A stretch of DNA of 48,063 nucleotides from Alteromonas aquimaris (GCF_026183695.1 NZ_JAPFRD010000010.1:1-48063); one strand, 5' to 3'. Numbered from the stretch's first letter, positions 8,366-18,409 are shown. Notes: generated from the letters alone by a model not told the origin. Numbers and translations: made by a program.

Positions 8366-9004
8366 ATGCCATGGTTAGATGAATTTATCACCATCGCCCT
8401 GGTTCACTTAGTGGCGGTGGCCAGCCCAGGTCCCGACTTTGCGATTGTGGTTCGCAATAGCGTGGCGTTCGGTCGTCGTGTTGCCATGTGGACAAGCATC
8501 GGCATCGGTTTAGGGATATTGTTACACGTGGCTTATTCGTTAGTGGGGTTGAGTGTTGTCATTCAAACAACGCCATGGTTATTCGCCACCATCAGTTATT
8601 TAGCCGCTGCCTATTTACTTTATTTGGCGTATGGCGCCCTGCGTAGTGGTCCTGGAGGCGAAAGTCCGGTCATGCAGAACACGAAAACAGGAGAAAACGC
8701 CTGTGCTCGGTTAAGCGCTAAGAGGGCTTTATGGATGGGATTTTTGACCAACGGTCTTAATCCCAAAGCCACATTATTCTTTTTATCGTTGTTTACCGCC
8801 ATAATTAGTGTGGACACTCCGCTTGCTGTCAAAACGTTTTACGGTGTGTATTTAGCGATTGCCACCGGCGCGTGGTTTTGTTTTTTGTCGTATTTATTGA
8901 GTACCAGTAAGGTAGCCAATTTGATTGGTACAAAAGGATACTGGCTGGATCGCATAATGGGAGTATTGTTGATCGGCTTAGCAGCGAAACTTGTTTGGAT
9001 ATAA
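8366..9004 (+). CDS. LysE/RhtB family amino-acid exporter
   Basis: A 212-aa membrane protein with about six hydrophobic segments and the RhtB/LysE family start: VHLVAVASPGPDFAIVVRNSVAFGRRVA (about residues 13-40), then GLTNGLNPKATLFFLSLF-like sequence in the middle. These proteins export amino acids such as homoserine, threonine or lysine across the inner membrane; the substrate is not readable here. The gene begins three bases after cobB and is probably translated from the same mRNA. Length is normal for the family. Confidence 0.87.
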   Translation: MPWLDEFITIALVHLVAVASPGPDFAIVVRNSVAFGRRVAMWTSIGIGLGILLHVAYSLVGLSVVIQTTPWLFATISYLAAAYLLYLAYGALRSGPGGESPVMQNTKTGENACARLSAKRALWMGFLTNGLNPKATLFFLSLFTAIISVDTPLAVKTFYGVYLAIATGAWFCFLSYLLSTSKVANLIGTKGYWLDRIMGVLLIGLAAKLVWI

Positions 9005-9093
9005 CTGATATAATTACGCCACGCTGGAACATTTACGCTTTCATCATGAGATAAGGTATACTGCGCGCGATTGAATGTAGTGAAGAGGTTCAG

Positions 9094-9849
9094 GTGTCAG
9101 CAAGTAACCCACAAGATAATAAACAAGATGGTCATAATGACCATATCACCCGATCGTTAGCGGGACAGTACAAATTTGATTTAACGGGCCTTATCAAACG
9201 TGCCTCTTCATTATGCAAAGAGCGTTTCTCTACGGTATTCAGATCTTGCTTAGTGCTCATCGCTGTTATCGCTTCACTGGTGTTCATCTTGCTCAATATT
9301 ATTGGTATCGAGGCCGTACAAAACCTTTCCGCAATGCAACAATCTGTACTGGATATAGTGGGTATTTTCGTACTTACGCCGTTAATTGCAGGGTTGTGGA
9401 TGATTTGCATTCGTTGTGTTCGTCGGCAAGCTGCTCAGCCTTCTCAGATCGTCAGCTACTTTTCATTAGGATTGGTACTGGGCTTAGCGCAATTAGTTAT
9501 TTCAACCTTAGTACAGGTTGGCCTGGCACTTCTTATCTTGCCGGGTCTTTATGTATTTATTGCGAGTACGTTTACTCTACCGCTTATCGTCGACAAGAAA
9601 ATGCGTATTGCAGATGCGCTCATATTGTCATGCAAAATGGTTAATCAGTACCTGACCGGTTTTTTAGCTCTATACGGAATATTTACCGTTCTTTTTTTCG
9701 CAAGCCTGCTTACTTTTGGCATTGCGTTAATACTGGTTATGCCATTTTACTATGTCACTCTGGCGTTGCTGTACGACGACCTATTCGGTTCCCCCTCTAC
9801 TACCAGCATTGATATTGATAACGATCAGGAGGCAAGTTTTAATGCATAA
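9094..9849 (+). CDS. Multi-pass membrane protein, YciC-like (uncertain)
   Basis: A 251-aa protein with a polar N-terminal 45 residues and then five or six hydrophobic helices. It resembles UPF0259 (YciC) or related helical membrane families: a long amphipathic start, paired helices around Pro-Gly (LLILPGLYVFIASTFTLPLIVDKK), and a C-terminal pair ending in a short polar tail. I cannot assign a family firmly or suggest a substrate. The GTG start at 9094 has GAGG about six bases upstream. Its last eight bases overlap the Bax gene, so the two are translationally coupled. Confidence 0.68.
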   Translation: MSASNPQDNKQDGHNDHITRSLAGQYKFDLTGLIKRASSLCKERFSTVFRSCLVLIAVIASLVFILLNIIGIEAVQNLSAMQQSVLDIVGIFVLTPLIAGLWMICIRCVRRQAAQPSQIVSYFSLGLVLGLAQLVISTLVQVGLALLILPGLYVFIASTFTLPLIVDKKMRIADALILSCKMVNQYLTGFLALYGIFTVLFFASLLTFGIALILVMPFYYVTLALLYDDLFGSPSTTSIDIDNDQEASFNA

Positions 9850-10633
9850 ATGGGAAACGCTAAAGATTGTCCTTATCGCGATTGGCGTATTGGTAATTGT
9901 TGTTTTCAATGCATGGTTATTTACTGACAAAGAGCCCGATTTGCTGGATGTTCCTGAGACTGAACAAGCGGAAAAACCTGTTCCTGATTTTTCGTCCTTT
10001 GAAAATGTGAACAAGCGTAAGGCCGCATTTTATCAGTATCTAAAACCCGAAATTGAAAAACAAAATGAATACTTACTGACGTTACGACATTACGTTCAAA
10101 CTCTTAAGAGACAAGTAAGCAGCGGTCACGAAGTGGCGGCAAAAGATAGTGAGCGGTTAAGCTGGTTAGCCAAAGAATACAGGATAACTAAAGATCTTTC
10201 CCTTCCTCAGCAGCTTGATGCCTTGTTATTAAAAATCGATATTTTACCTGTAGATTTGGTAATGGCACAGGCAGCCAATGAGTCAGCGTGGGGTACGTCG
10301 CGCTTTGCCCAACAGGGTTATAACTTTTTTGGACTTTGGTGTTTCAAACGGGGGTGCGGGTTTGTACCTTCAGAACGTAATGATGGGGCAGCGCATGAAG
10401 TAGCTAAATTTCCCAACCTGTCTCGGGCAACCTACACTTATATGCGGAACCTTAATCGACATTACGCATATAAAGAACTTCGTCAGATCCGTGCCACTTT
10501 GCGAAACAATCAGATGCCAATAACTGGCTACGCACTGGCAGAGGGCTTGCTAAATTATTCGGAGCGCGGTGCTGCTTATGTGGAGGAATTACAATCTATG
10601 ATCAATTTTAACCAGGAGTATATGACTGAATGA
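9842..10633 (+). CDS. Bax-like glucosaminidase-domain protein
   Basis: A 263-aa protein with an N-terminal signal anchor (about residues 7-25) and a periplasmic domain of the Bax/N-acetylglucosaminidase type. Landmarks are the catalytic-Glu region LVMAQAANESAWGTSRFAQQ, then NFFGLWCF, GCGFVP, YTYMRNLNRHYAY and the closing EGLLNYSERGAAYVEEL. Family members are presumed to cleave glycan strands of peptidoglycan. The frame is open upstream, but ATG 9842 has a strong AGGAGG site and gives a proper signal anchor. It overlaps the upstream membrane protein by eight bases and the DUF2987 gene by four (ATGA). Confidence 0.85.
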   Translation: MHKWETLKIVLIAIGVLVIVVFNAWLFTDKEPDLLDVPETEQAEKPVPDFSSFENVNKRKAAFYQYLKPEIEKQNEYLLTLRHYVQTLKRQVSSGHEVAAKDSERLSWLAKEYRITKDLSLPQQLDALLLKIDILPVDLVMAQAANESAWGTSRFAQQGYNFFGLWCFKRGCGFVPSERNDGAAHEVAKFPNLSRATYTYMRNLNRHYAYKELRQIRATLRNNQMPITGYALAEGLLNYSERGAAYVEELQSMINFNQEYMTE

Positions 10634-11265
10634 AAGCAGGCTTATTTTGTTTGTTGACGTGTTTGTCGTTCCCAGCCCTGGCAGAAACATTACAGGTTGA
10701 ATACAGTCGATTTTATAGTCATATCCGCAAACTTAATTCAGATGATACCAATGCGTTACAGTTTGCATTTGGTTTCTTAAGAGTGGGTGAGCGCAGGTTA
10801 TGTAACATCACAGACGCTAAAATTGTGACGCCTAAACAAGTCATGCCGTTAGTGGTGACAGCAGAAAACAGGTTTACTGTCCAATCCGAGAAAGCACTGA
10901 AATTAGCCGACGCGGTAGTAGAAATCTCCTTAAAAGAGCCAGCGAATGTTTGTGACATGTCGGTGCAGTTAGAAACCAAGCCTGAATATTTAAAGCAACG
11001 CTATACCCATGCAGATCTGGATATGTTACTGGATCAGTACACCGCATTCTTTAACGAGATGGGCAGCTTTTTATCCTTTATGATGCCATCTGTGCAGGGC
11101 TTGACCATACAGTTTGCCGACTCCACCCTCGACCATGTGCTTACCGACGAACTATATATTCAGAACGGAATGCTACAACTCAATAAAGAGTGGATCGAGA
11201 AAGGGCAGGGGCTCACGCTACCTCATACTCCACTGCGTATAACTGCCATAGCTTCAAAATCATAG
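10630..11265 (+). CDS. DUF2987 family exported protein
   Basis: A 211-aa protein with a cleavable signal peptide (MKAGLFCLLTCLSFPALA, cut after Ala18). The mature part has the DUF2987 look: VEYSRFYSHIRKLN at the start, a paired Cys (near residues 59 and 105), and a helical PSVQGLTIQF region. It is a periplasmic protein of unknown function found mainly in Alteromonadales and Vibrionales. It shares an ATGA overlap with the Bax gene, which suggests a joint role at the cell wall, but nothing proves this. Confidence 0.72.
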   Translation: MKAGLFCLLTCLSFPALAETLQVEYSRFYSHIRKLNSDDTNALQFAFGFLRVGERRLCNITDAKIVTPKQVMPLVVTAENRFTVQSEKALKLADAVVEISLKEPANVCDMSVQLETKPEYLKQRYTHADLDMLLDQYTAFFNEMGSFLSFMMPSVQGLTIQFADSTLDHVLTDELYIQNGMLQLNKEWIEKGQGLTLPHTPLRITAIASKS

Positions 11266-11360
11266 ATAAAGTGCTGATTCGGCACTTAGGCCATACGTCA
11301 ACGTAGGGCAAGGCGCAATTCGTAAACATTAAATCCGTGGGAAAACATTGTGATTTAAGG

Positions 11361-11400
11361 ATGCCCGACTATAGTTCCTAAATAGTCATTAGAAGGGCAT
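11361..11400 (+). promoter_or_regulatory. Hairpin overlapping a Shine-Dalgarno sequence
   Basis: ATGCCC (11361-11366) pairs with GGGCAT (11395-11400), and inside it GACTAT (11367-11372) pairs with ATAGTC (11382-11387). The Shine-Dalgarno AAGGG of the next gene (11393-11397) lies in the outer stem, so folding would hide it. This may control translation of the 1468-aa protein starting at 11405. Confidence 0.4.
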
Positions 11401-11404
11401 CTAA

Positions 11405-14400
11405 ATGACTCCAATTAAGAGACGGCTTTCCGCAATATTTTTATTTAGTTCTATTGTATTTGTCACCACCGGAATAATTTTCGCGGTGTACCTTCTTCAC
11501 GTTCAGCAAAATGAGATTTATCAAAATCGGCTCTATTTCAGAGAGCTGATTGGATTGGAAAATACCTTCATCAATTTTACCAATCAGATAACCAAATCGC
11601 TGTCGTTTCCGGTAACCAAAAAAGAGAGTAATAAAGATGAGATAGCCTCTCATTTCAAGACGCGAGCACGAAAAAGTGCTGTATTTAAAAATATAGAAGA
11701 AATAGGTTGTGAACAATACAATAAAAATTTCTCGCCGTTTTCAATTTATTTTCACCCTGATAAAAGTACCTATTTTAAATTTAGCTTAAAAGAACAGGGC
11801 GAAAAATCAGACAAACTCAATAAGCTTAATGAATTTTGTTTCAAAATTCCCACCTCTAACCTTTTAGCTAATGGCGTAAAACTATTTCCCCAAGTTTATT
11901 TTGTCGATCTGAATGGAACCGTAATTACCAAAAAAGAAAATGATCGGTACCTTAATCATTCCGCTGCAATAAATTTGCATTCGTTTAATACAGTGTTCCA
12001 GGCAATAAAACAGACTAAAGATACCCACATTCCTAATGCCAATGGAAAACACAATACCTATTCTGGCATAGCAGGTAGCGTCGGGGGCGAGAGAAATAGT
12101 AATGGTGATACGCAAAATACTGGTCAAAGGGAAAGTATGCGAGATTTTACTTTCTCCAGCACAACATATGATGTCAATCTTCAGTCAAGAAACTATAAGG
12201 TGTTTGTTCAGCAAGTTTCCTTAGATGATGCATTTGAAAATAAATATGCCTCTAATGCATCCAAGGGATATTTGATAGGGGTGCTACCTCAAACTGAATT
12301 GAACATCAATAAATACACTCTCGCTCCTTCAACCATACGCTGGGCAATAATTATCTTCGTAGTCGCTATTGCCGCGATCCCCCTTATTAAAATTCGTTTT
12401 GTTAATCCGCGTTACGCATTTACAAAAGATGACGTCAGTCAGGTGTGCGTTGGACTTCTTGCCATTGGTGGAATCCTCGGAATTGGTGTGGCTGATCAAT
12501 TTTTCTACAGTTACTACGTCGATACCAAGGAAGAGCAAGCTGAGAATATTTTTAAATCAATACAGAACGATTTCAAAACTGATTTAGAAAGATTATTGGA
12601 CCGAGGGGAAAGCATTAAACGGAATTATATCAAGGGCGCGGTCAAAGGCTGGCCCCAGTTCAGTGAAAATAAAATGGGTAGGGGTAACCCTACGAATATT
12701 TTTAGTTACAGGGCGCTAGAAGAACTCACGATTAATAGTGACTCTGATGACGAAAATCTAATCTATATAGAAGGAGCAAGTGTCTTAGACAGTAGAGGTA
12801 AAATTGATGCTCTGTATCCGAGGTTATATATAAAAGAAAGCGTGGCAAATTTTAATCAAATCGATTTGAGCGGAAGGGAGTATTTTCAAAAAGCGATACA
12901 ACTTGATGTCTGGGAGAGAAAAGGAAATATGGTGACGGATACGTCTGGAAGTCAGCTGAAAAGTTTATTTTATATTCAAAGTATTCGTAACTTAGAAGAT
13001 GGGAGAAAGGCAACGCAAATTTCTCTACCCTTATTCGATAGCCTTGAAACACCATGGAATGAAAGAAATGTAATGGTATATAACACCTTTTTACCCTCCT
13101 TAAATCAACGCGTTTTACCACGTAATTTTGGTTTTGCAGTGATTGATCATTCGGGGAATGTGTTATATCACAGTGACAATCAAAAGGCGTTAAATGAAAA
13201 CTTTTATGCGGAATCAGATGGCATTGAGTCATTTCGTTTAATAAACGAGAATTCGTCAAAAATTGTAGGCTCATTACCTATAAAGGCCAGTTACGGCGGG
13301 CAACAATTTCACATGCAGGCGGGGCCGCTAGGCGTAGAGCAACTATCAGAAGTTCCGTGGACACTGGTGGTGTTTTATAACGAATATGAGGCCGATATAA
13401 ATAACCTGTTACTCATCTTTATTGCTACGTTTCTTTATTTTCTGGTTATCATCCCGATTTTTTTGATAGTTCGGTATTTAATCAAGCAACATTTCTGGTC
13501 TGATATTCTTTACTATAAAAATCAGAGGGATAAACAGTATAAATACTTAAGCTGGCTTAATGTCGGGGGATGTATCTTTCTTATCACGTCAGTTGGGGTA
13601 TTTGAGTCAATATTATTCAGATTCGCGCTGTGGGCGGTAGTCTTACTGACTATTTTAGTTATGATTTGTCATGCGTTTAAAATTAACTATTACTCGGCGG
13701 GTTTCAAAGGTACCCCCATCTATATGGTGGGGGCCATTTGTATATTCTTTTTATTGTTAGCATTCATAAATAAAGAGCCTGGTTTACCTTCATTTAATAT
13801 TAATTATTATATTTTTTCGTTTTCACTGATTTTATTCCTTGGAGGCATTAGTTATTTATACAAATTTCATTTTAGTAGCTCTGCAAAGGACGGTAGCGAA
13901 AGTATAGCCATGCAGGAGGCTGACCCTGTCCCCGCAAATCATACTGCCATATACGTTTCTAAAGATAGATATCCGCTAAGTTTCGTGTTGTTTATTTTTA
14001 GTTTATTGGCAGTAACTACTGTGAGTTTAGCCACCTTTGTTAGCAACAGTGCAAATAGCTATCTACTTCAGCGACAAGCTGAAATGCAAACATATGATTG
14101 GGAAAATGAAGTCAATAACTTTCAAAAAGCACGTACACAATTGCTGACCCCATTATTTTCCTCTGTTTCATTTCCCAAGGTACATAGCATTAATTGGAAT
14201 AGCCCACAGAGAATCCAGCAAAGTTTTAGTCATGCACAAGTTCAATGGAAGGAGGGCACCAAGTATGGGGGAAGCGATATAGGCGATTTCTTCTTATTCG
14301 ATGAGGGTGATAACGATTCTAATTTTGCCAGCGATTTTACGGATCCGGTCATCGACCACATTTTCCATGCGCTAAGGCTTGACGCATATTTTAGCGTTCG

Positions 14401-15811
14401 ATTCGATTTTCTTGCCAATTTGGAATTGAGTAAGATCGCAAATCACGATACCCCCCCAATACAGTCGGATACTAAGGAGCCAACGCAGAACAATAGTGTC
14501 AGCTTTCATTATCGCCCAGATAAATTTTGGCTTTCCGCTATGAAAGAAAATCCCTGGATGCTGTTGCTTCCTGTTCTGTTTTGCCTGGTACTGGTTGCGT
14601 ATCTTCTGGCAAAGCTGGTAATCAGACGGATGATGGGGGAACACGTAAATAATTCTTCCCTCTTAGCTTTGGATAACAAAAAGCATATATATGACCAACA
14701 GTACTGGATAGATATGGTGTCGCCTGTTGCGTCAGGTGGCTTGCGAAAACAGCTTATCGGTTGTTCGAGGCAACGCCTTTACGATGCATTATTTAAAGCA
14801 GATAGATTGTTAGACAACAAGTTCTACTCTGTATCCTCTCTAGGTGGAGTGAACGAAGAACTCAGTCATTTAGTCAAAAAAACAAACTCCACATCTTTAG
14901 AAAAATCGAAGATATTGGTGATAGAGGGATTTGAAGAAATTGCAGTTAGCCGCGAACAGCGTATATCAATATTAGAATTTTTAAAGACGATCTCTCATGT
15001 GAGGTGGCTAAACATTCTCATTGTATGTGACATCGCCCCAATGTATCGTCTAATTAAAATTAGCCAATATTCTGTGGATACAATAGATCCTGTGTGTCTG
15101 GATGAACAATTAGGATGGGCAAAGATTTTTAGTCAGTTCGAGAAAGAGTATGGTTGGCTCCCTAAGCCCAAAACAAAAATAAATGACCATGCTGATATTG
15201 ACGAAATTCTCAATTATGAAAGCACCGGCTGGCGAGAATTGTCCGCAATAAAAACAAAGTTTAAAAACGAAATTAATGCCATGCCTTCAGACCAAAAGAT
15301 CTATTGGAATGCCGACCAAATTATCGAATATTTTCTAGCACATTGCGGGGCGTTCTATAGAAAGCAGTGGGAGCTTTGTACGTTAGGAGAAAAATTAGCG
15401 CTTTATCAAATGGCGAATGGGGCGAGGATTAACCCAGAGAAAGATGATGTGATTGCTCATTTACAACGTAGGGGATATATATATCGTTGTAACGGATGGC
15501 ACATTATAAATCATAGTTTTACAAAATTTATCAAAAACGCTGAGGCCGATGATGTTTTCCAGAAATGGACCCGCGATATCGATAACAGTACCTGGCAATT
15601 TATTCGATTGCCCCTTTTTACCATTTTAATCCTTCTTGGGGCAGCAGTCGCTGTGTCGAGTGGGCAATCACTGGATTCAGTATTAGGAATTTTTACCGCT
15701 ACGCTGACGTTACTGCCATTATTATTTAAAAATATTCATTTGTTTAAAGGGGGAGGGAGTTCCTCCGCTCCCCCCACGGAGACTTTGCCATCGGGCAACT
15801 CCGACCAATAA
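11405..15811 (+). CDS. Very large multi-pass sensor-like protein with Cache-like and NTPase-like parts
   Basis: A 1468-aa protein that I cannot assign to a named family. Reading along it: a membrane anchor (about 10-31), a first extracytoplasmic loop (32-310), two helices (about 312-330 and 346-364), a second loop (365-662) that looks like a double-Cache sensor (YIQSIRN, GFAVIDHSGNVLYHS), about six helices (665-825), another helix (857-880), a third loop (881-1048) and a helix (1051-1075). Then comes a cytoplasmic region (1080-1405) with a Walker-B-like strand (KILVIEGFEEI), a sensor strand (LNILIVCDIAP) and a winged-helix-like end (RINPEKDDVIAHLQRRGYIYR). Two final helices (1412-1455) precede a low-complexity tail. 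No Walker A (GxxxxGKS/T) is present. The gene stands alone and is more AT-rich than its neighbours. Confidence 0.8.
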   Translation: MTPIKRRLSAIFLFSSIVFVTTGIIFAVYLLHVQQNEIYQNRLYFRELIGLENTFINFTNQITKSLSFPVTKKESNKDEIASHFKTRARKSAVFKNIEEIGCEQYNKNFSPFSIYFHPDKSTYFKFSLKEQGEKSDKLNKLNEFCFKIPTSNLLANGVKLFPQVYFVDLNGTVITKKENDRYLNHSAAINLHSFNTVFQAIKQTKDTHIPNANGKHNTYSGIAGSVGGERNSNGDTQNTGQRESMRDFTFSSTTYDVNLQSRNYKVFVQQVSLDDAFENKYASNASKGYLIGVLPQTELNINKYTLAPSTIRWAIIIFVVAIAAIPLIKIRFVNPRYAFTKDDVSQVCVGLLAIGGILGIGVADQFFYSYYVDTKEEQAENIFKSIQNDFKTDLERLLDRGESIKRNYIKGAVKGWPQFSENKMGRGNPTNIFSYRALEELTINSDSDDENLIYIEGASVLDSRGKIDALYPRLYIKESVANFNQIDLSGREYFQKAIQLDVWERKGNMVTDTSGSQLKSLFYIQSIRNLEDGRKATQISLPLFDSLETPWNERNVMVYNTFLPSLNQRVLPRNFGFAVIDHSGNVLYHSDNQKALNENFYAESDGIESFRLINENSSKIVGSLPIKASYGGQQFHMQAGPLGVEQLSEVPWTLVVFYNEYEADINNLLLIFIATFLYFLVIIPIFLIVRYLIKQHFWSDILYYKNQRDKQYKYLSWLNVGGCIFLITSVGVFESILFRFALWAVVLLTILVMICHAFKINYYSAGFKGTPIYMVGAICIFFLLLAFINKEPGLPSFNINYYIFSFSLILFLGGISYLYKFHFSSSAKDGSESIAMQEADPVPANHTAIYVSKDRYPLSFVLFIFSLLAVTTVSLATFVSNSANSYLLQRQAEMQTYDWENEVNNFQKARTQLLTPLFSSVSFPKVHSINWNSPQRIQQSFSHAQVQWKEGTKYGGSDIGDFFLFDEGDNDSNFASDFTDPVIDHIFHALRLDAYFSVRFDFLANLELSKIANHDTPPIQSDTKEPTQNNSVSFHYRPDKFWLSAMKENPWMLLLPVLFCLVLVAYLLAKLVIRRMMGEHVNNSSLLALDNKKHIYDQQYWIDMVSPVASGGLRKQLIGCSRQRLYDALFKADRLLDNKFYSVSSLGGVNEELSHLVKKTNSTSLEKSKILVIEGFEEIAVSREQRISILEFLKTISHVRWLNILIVCDIAPMYRLIKISQYSVDTIDPVCLDEQLGWAKIFSQFEKEYGWLPKPKTKINDHADIDEILNYESTGWRELSAIKTKFKNEINAMPSDQKIYWNADQIIEYFLAHCGAFYRKQWELCTLGEKLALYQMANGARINPEKDDVIAHLQRRGYIYRCNGWHIINHSFTKFIKNAEADDVFQKWTRDIDNSTWQFIRLPLFTILILLGAAVAVSSGQSLDSVLGIFTATLTLLPLLFKNIHLFKGGGSSSAPPTETLPSGNSDQ

Positions 15812-15836
15812 TATCTTTAAACATACGCTTAGCGGG

Positions 15837-16733
15837 TCACGACAACATTAATTGAAACTTGATTTGCTCCGCCAGACGTTCAATAGCGCGTTCACCCTTT
15901 TCACTCATTTCTGCGGCCCGATGAAATTCCATTAGTCCCACATCGTTCAAACGTGGTTCGATGAGAATATCAGGCGGTTCTCCGGCAAGTCGCGAGCGGG
16001 TAACCCGAGCCTGCAGTATCTCAAGAGAACTGCTGATAACGCTGAAAATACTTGGGGGTATTTGTTTATCAGACTTAAGATCAGGGGAAAACCATTGGCG
16101 AACGGCGTTTTGGCCTTTCATCAAAAAAGTATCTGTTTTACGTTGTGCCTTTTCGTGCTCTTCTACCTGTTTTTTTAATCGTTGAGGCCGAAAGTCTGAA
16201 TCTAAGTTAATAGCAATGACAAAATCCGCGCCCATCTGACGGCACAAATTAACTGGAACAGGGTTTACCACAGCACCATCAACTAACCATCGATCTCCAA
16301 ATGCAACCGGACTAAATAAACCAGGAATCGCGCAAGAGGCCTGAATGGAATTTCCTACATCTCCTCGCTTGAATACCACCTCTTGTCCCGAATATAAATC
16401 AGTAGCGACCACGGCGAGCGGCTTTTTCATTTCTTCAAAAGTTGGGGCACAAAACTCTTCACTCAGTTTTCTGAATACTTTATCACCAGTGGCGAGGCCA
16501 CCACGCCCCCAGCCTACGCCCATCAGCGAGAGAACTTGCCACTCGGTTAACGAGCATGACCACTCTTTTAGTTCCTGTAATCGACCGCTGGTATAGGCTG
16601 CACCAACATATGCGCCTATGGAACACCCAGACACCACATCAATCTGAACACCTATTCTTTCCAGTGCCTCAATGATACCGATGTGGGTCCAACCCCTCGC
16701 TGCACCCGCACCTAGCGCTAAGCCAATCTTCAT
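15837..16733 (-). CDS. rssA: Patatin-like phospholipase, RssA family
   Basis: A 298-aa serine hydrolase of the patatin fold. The oxyanion loop is GAGAARGWTHIG (residues about 8-19), the nucleophile elbow is GCSIG (Ser near residue 41), and the catalytic Asp sits in VDGAVVNPVPV. The opening MKIGLALGAGAARG and the length match RssA/YchK-type proteins. It would hydrolyse acyl esters of phospholipids or lysophospholipids; the natural substrate of RssA is not settled. It starts three bases after the ttcA stop and is probably in the same transcript. No signal peptide is visible. Confidence 0.88.
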   Translation of the reverse strand: MKIGLALGAGAARGWTHIGIIEALERIGVQIDVVSGCSIGAYVGAAYTSGRLQELKEWSCSLTEWQVLSLMGVGWGRGGLATGDKVFRKLSEEFCAPTFEEMKKPLAVVATDLYSGQEVVFKRGDVGNSIQASCAIPGLFSPVAFGDRWLVDGAVVNPVPVNLCRQMGADFVIAINLDSDFRPQRLKKQVEEHEKAQRKTDTFLMKGQNAVRQWFSPDLKSDKQIPPSIFSVISSSLEILQARVTRSRLAGEPPDILIEPRLNDVGLMEFHRAAEMSEKGERAIERLAEQIKFQLMLS

Positions 16734-16736
16734 AAT

Positions 16737-17663
16737 TTATTCCGTTAAATTCACAATCTGTACAATACTGTCTTCATCCGGTACGTCCATGGCAGGCAAT
16801 TTGGGCGTATCAAACCCAATATCACCATCTGCAACAGGGCCCTCTGACGTAGTGATCCCCTTAAAGTCATACAGAGTGCCGTCTACCAAATGAGAAGGGG
16901 TAACATTTTGCATGGCCCTGAACATCGACTCTATACGACCAGGAAAGCGTCTATCCCAATCTTGTAACATCTGTTTTATATTTTGTCGTTGCAGGTTGTC
17001 TTGCGAGCCACACAAATTACACGGAATTATGGGGAATTCTGCAGCGCGCGCGTAACGCTCAATATCTTTTTCGGAACATAAGGCTAGAGGTCTTATAACA
17101 ATATGCTTGCCATCGTCGGTAACTAGTTTTGGCGGCATAGCTTTTAACTTGCCGCCGTGAAACATATTCAAAAATAACGTTTCCAGCATATCGTCCCGGT
17201 GATGACCTAACGCAATTTTGGTGGCGCCAAGTTCAGTAGCAGTGCGGTACAAAATTCCGCGTCGTAACCGAGAGCATAGCGAACAGGTGGTTTTGCCTTC
17301 AGGGATCTTTTCTTTGACAATAGAATACGTGTCTTCTTCGACGATTTTATATTCCACTCCTAACGATGCAAGGTAATCAGGTAAAACGTGTTCGGGGAAC
17401 CCCGGCTGTTTTTGATCCAGATTTACGGCGACTATGCTAAATTTGATTGGGGCAATCCGTTGCATATAAAGTAAAATATCTAATAGCGTGTAGCTATCCT
17501 TACCGCCCGAAAGACAAACCATGACTCTATCGCCATCTTCTATCATAGCGAATTGGTCAATGGCTTTTCCTACGTTTCTGCGTAGACGTTTTTGCAGCTT
17601 GTTAAAGCTGTATTTTGCTTTGCTTTGTGATGCTGCTGAATGAGTTGCAACTACTGTAGACAT
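16737..17663 (-). CDS. ttcA: tRNA 2-thiocytidine(32) synthetase TtcA
   Basis: A 308-aa PP-loop enzyme that thiolates C32 of certain tRNAs. The ATP-binding PP-loop [10 protein letters not shown] is near residue 54. Two CxxC pairs typical of TtcA ligate the iron-sulfur cluster: [10 protein letters not shown] and [15 protein letters not shown]. Further family motifs are [26 protein letters not shown] and [12 protein letters not shown]. In many relatives ttcA follows fnr and uspE after the cbb3 cluster; here it comes directly after the SafE-type gene with an 80-base gap. Confidence 0.95.
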   Translation of the reverse strand: MSTVVATHSAASQSKAKYSFNKLQKRLRRNVGKAIDQFAMIEDGDRVMVCLSGGKDSYTLLDILLYMQRIAPIKFSIVAVNLDQKQPGFPEHVLPDYLASLGVEYKIVEEDTYSIVKEKIPEGKTTCSLCSRLRRGILYRTATELGATKIALGHHRDDMLETLFLNMFHGGKLKAMPPKLVTDDGKHIVIRPLALCSEKDIERYARAAEFPIIPCNLCGSQDNLQRQNIKQMLQDWDRRFPGRIESMFRAMQNVTPSHLVDGTLYDFKGITTSEGPVADGDIGFDTPKLPAMDVPDEDSIVQIVNLTE

Positions 17664-17743
17664 ATCAACGGCGGACCTTATATAAATTTGGTGTGTATTA
17701 TACTAAATCCCGGTTAAGCTCCAATAGCTCACCGGAAATATGA

Positions 17744-18409
17744 TCAGAATTGTTGGCTCGCGTGGAAGAGCTGAAATACTCCAAAGGTCGCCAGACTAAC
17801 TGCAATAATTTGTTTGAGTAGCGGGTGCCTGAAAGCTTTCATTAACCAATCTATTCCGATTGCAGCAGCGAACATAGTGGGTAAGGTGCCTAATCCGAAA
17901 AACAACATAATAGCTCCCCCGGTAACGGCAGATCCAGACGCGAGAGCCCAGGTAAGAGTTGAGTATACCAGACCACAGGGCAGCCAGCCCCAGATAAAAC
18001 CGTAGGGCAGGGCATGTAATGGCGTCTTAAAGGGTAAAAATCGCTTTGACCAGGGCTGAACAACCTTCCATATCCTGCTACCGACTTTTTCTATAGCCAG
18101 CAGACCATTCCACCACTGCCCCAGATAACACGCCATAGCAATTAACATACATGCACTGAGAATAAAAAGAATCTGTTTAGATACGGGCAGTACGGCTATT
18201 GAAAGACTGCTCATTGCACCTGCGATTATCCCCGCCAAGGTGTAACTGGAAATACGTCCGATATTATAGGATAACGAATACCAGGCCATATTACCTGAGG
18301 CAGGGGTCAACATTTTAAAAGCCCCTACAATACCCCCACACATACCTAAACAATGGACGCCACCAGCCAACCCTATGAGAAAAGCAGAAGTCAGGCTAAG
18401 CTCACTCAT
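17744..18409 (-). CDS. SafE/TauE-type membrane protein of the cbb3 cluster
   Basis: A 221-aa, six-helix protein of the sulfite exporter TauE/SafE (DsbD_2-like) group that accompanies ccoS in many gammaproteobacteria. The first helix carries GLAGGVHCLGMCGGIVGAF, with a His and two Cys that could bind copper. A second motif, GWLPCGLVYSTLTWALASGSA, contains another Cys-Pro-Cys-like site. The gene overlaps ccoS by eight bases. Given that position, a part in copper delivery or redox maturation of the oxidase is more likely than sulfite export, but this is inference. Confidence 0.82.
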   Translation of the reverse strand: MSELSLTSAFLIGLAGGVHCLGMCGGIVGAFKMLTPASGNMAWYSLSYNIGRISSYTLAGIIAGAMSSLSIAVLPVSKQILFILSACMLIAMACYLGQWWNGLLAIEKVGSRIWKVVQPWSKRFLPFKTPLHALPYGFIWGWLPCGLVYSTLTWALASGSAVTGGAIMLFFGLGTLPTMFAAAIGIDWLMKAFRHPLLKQIIAVSLATFGVFQLFHASQQF

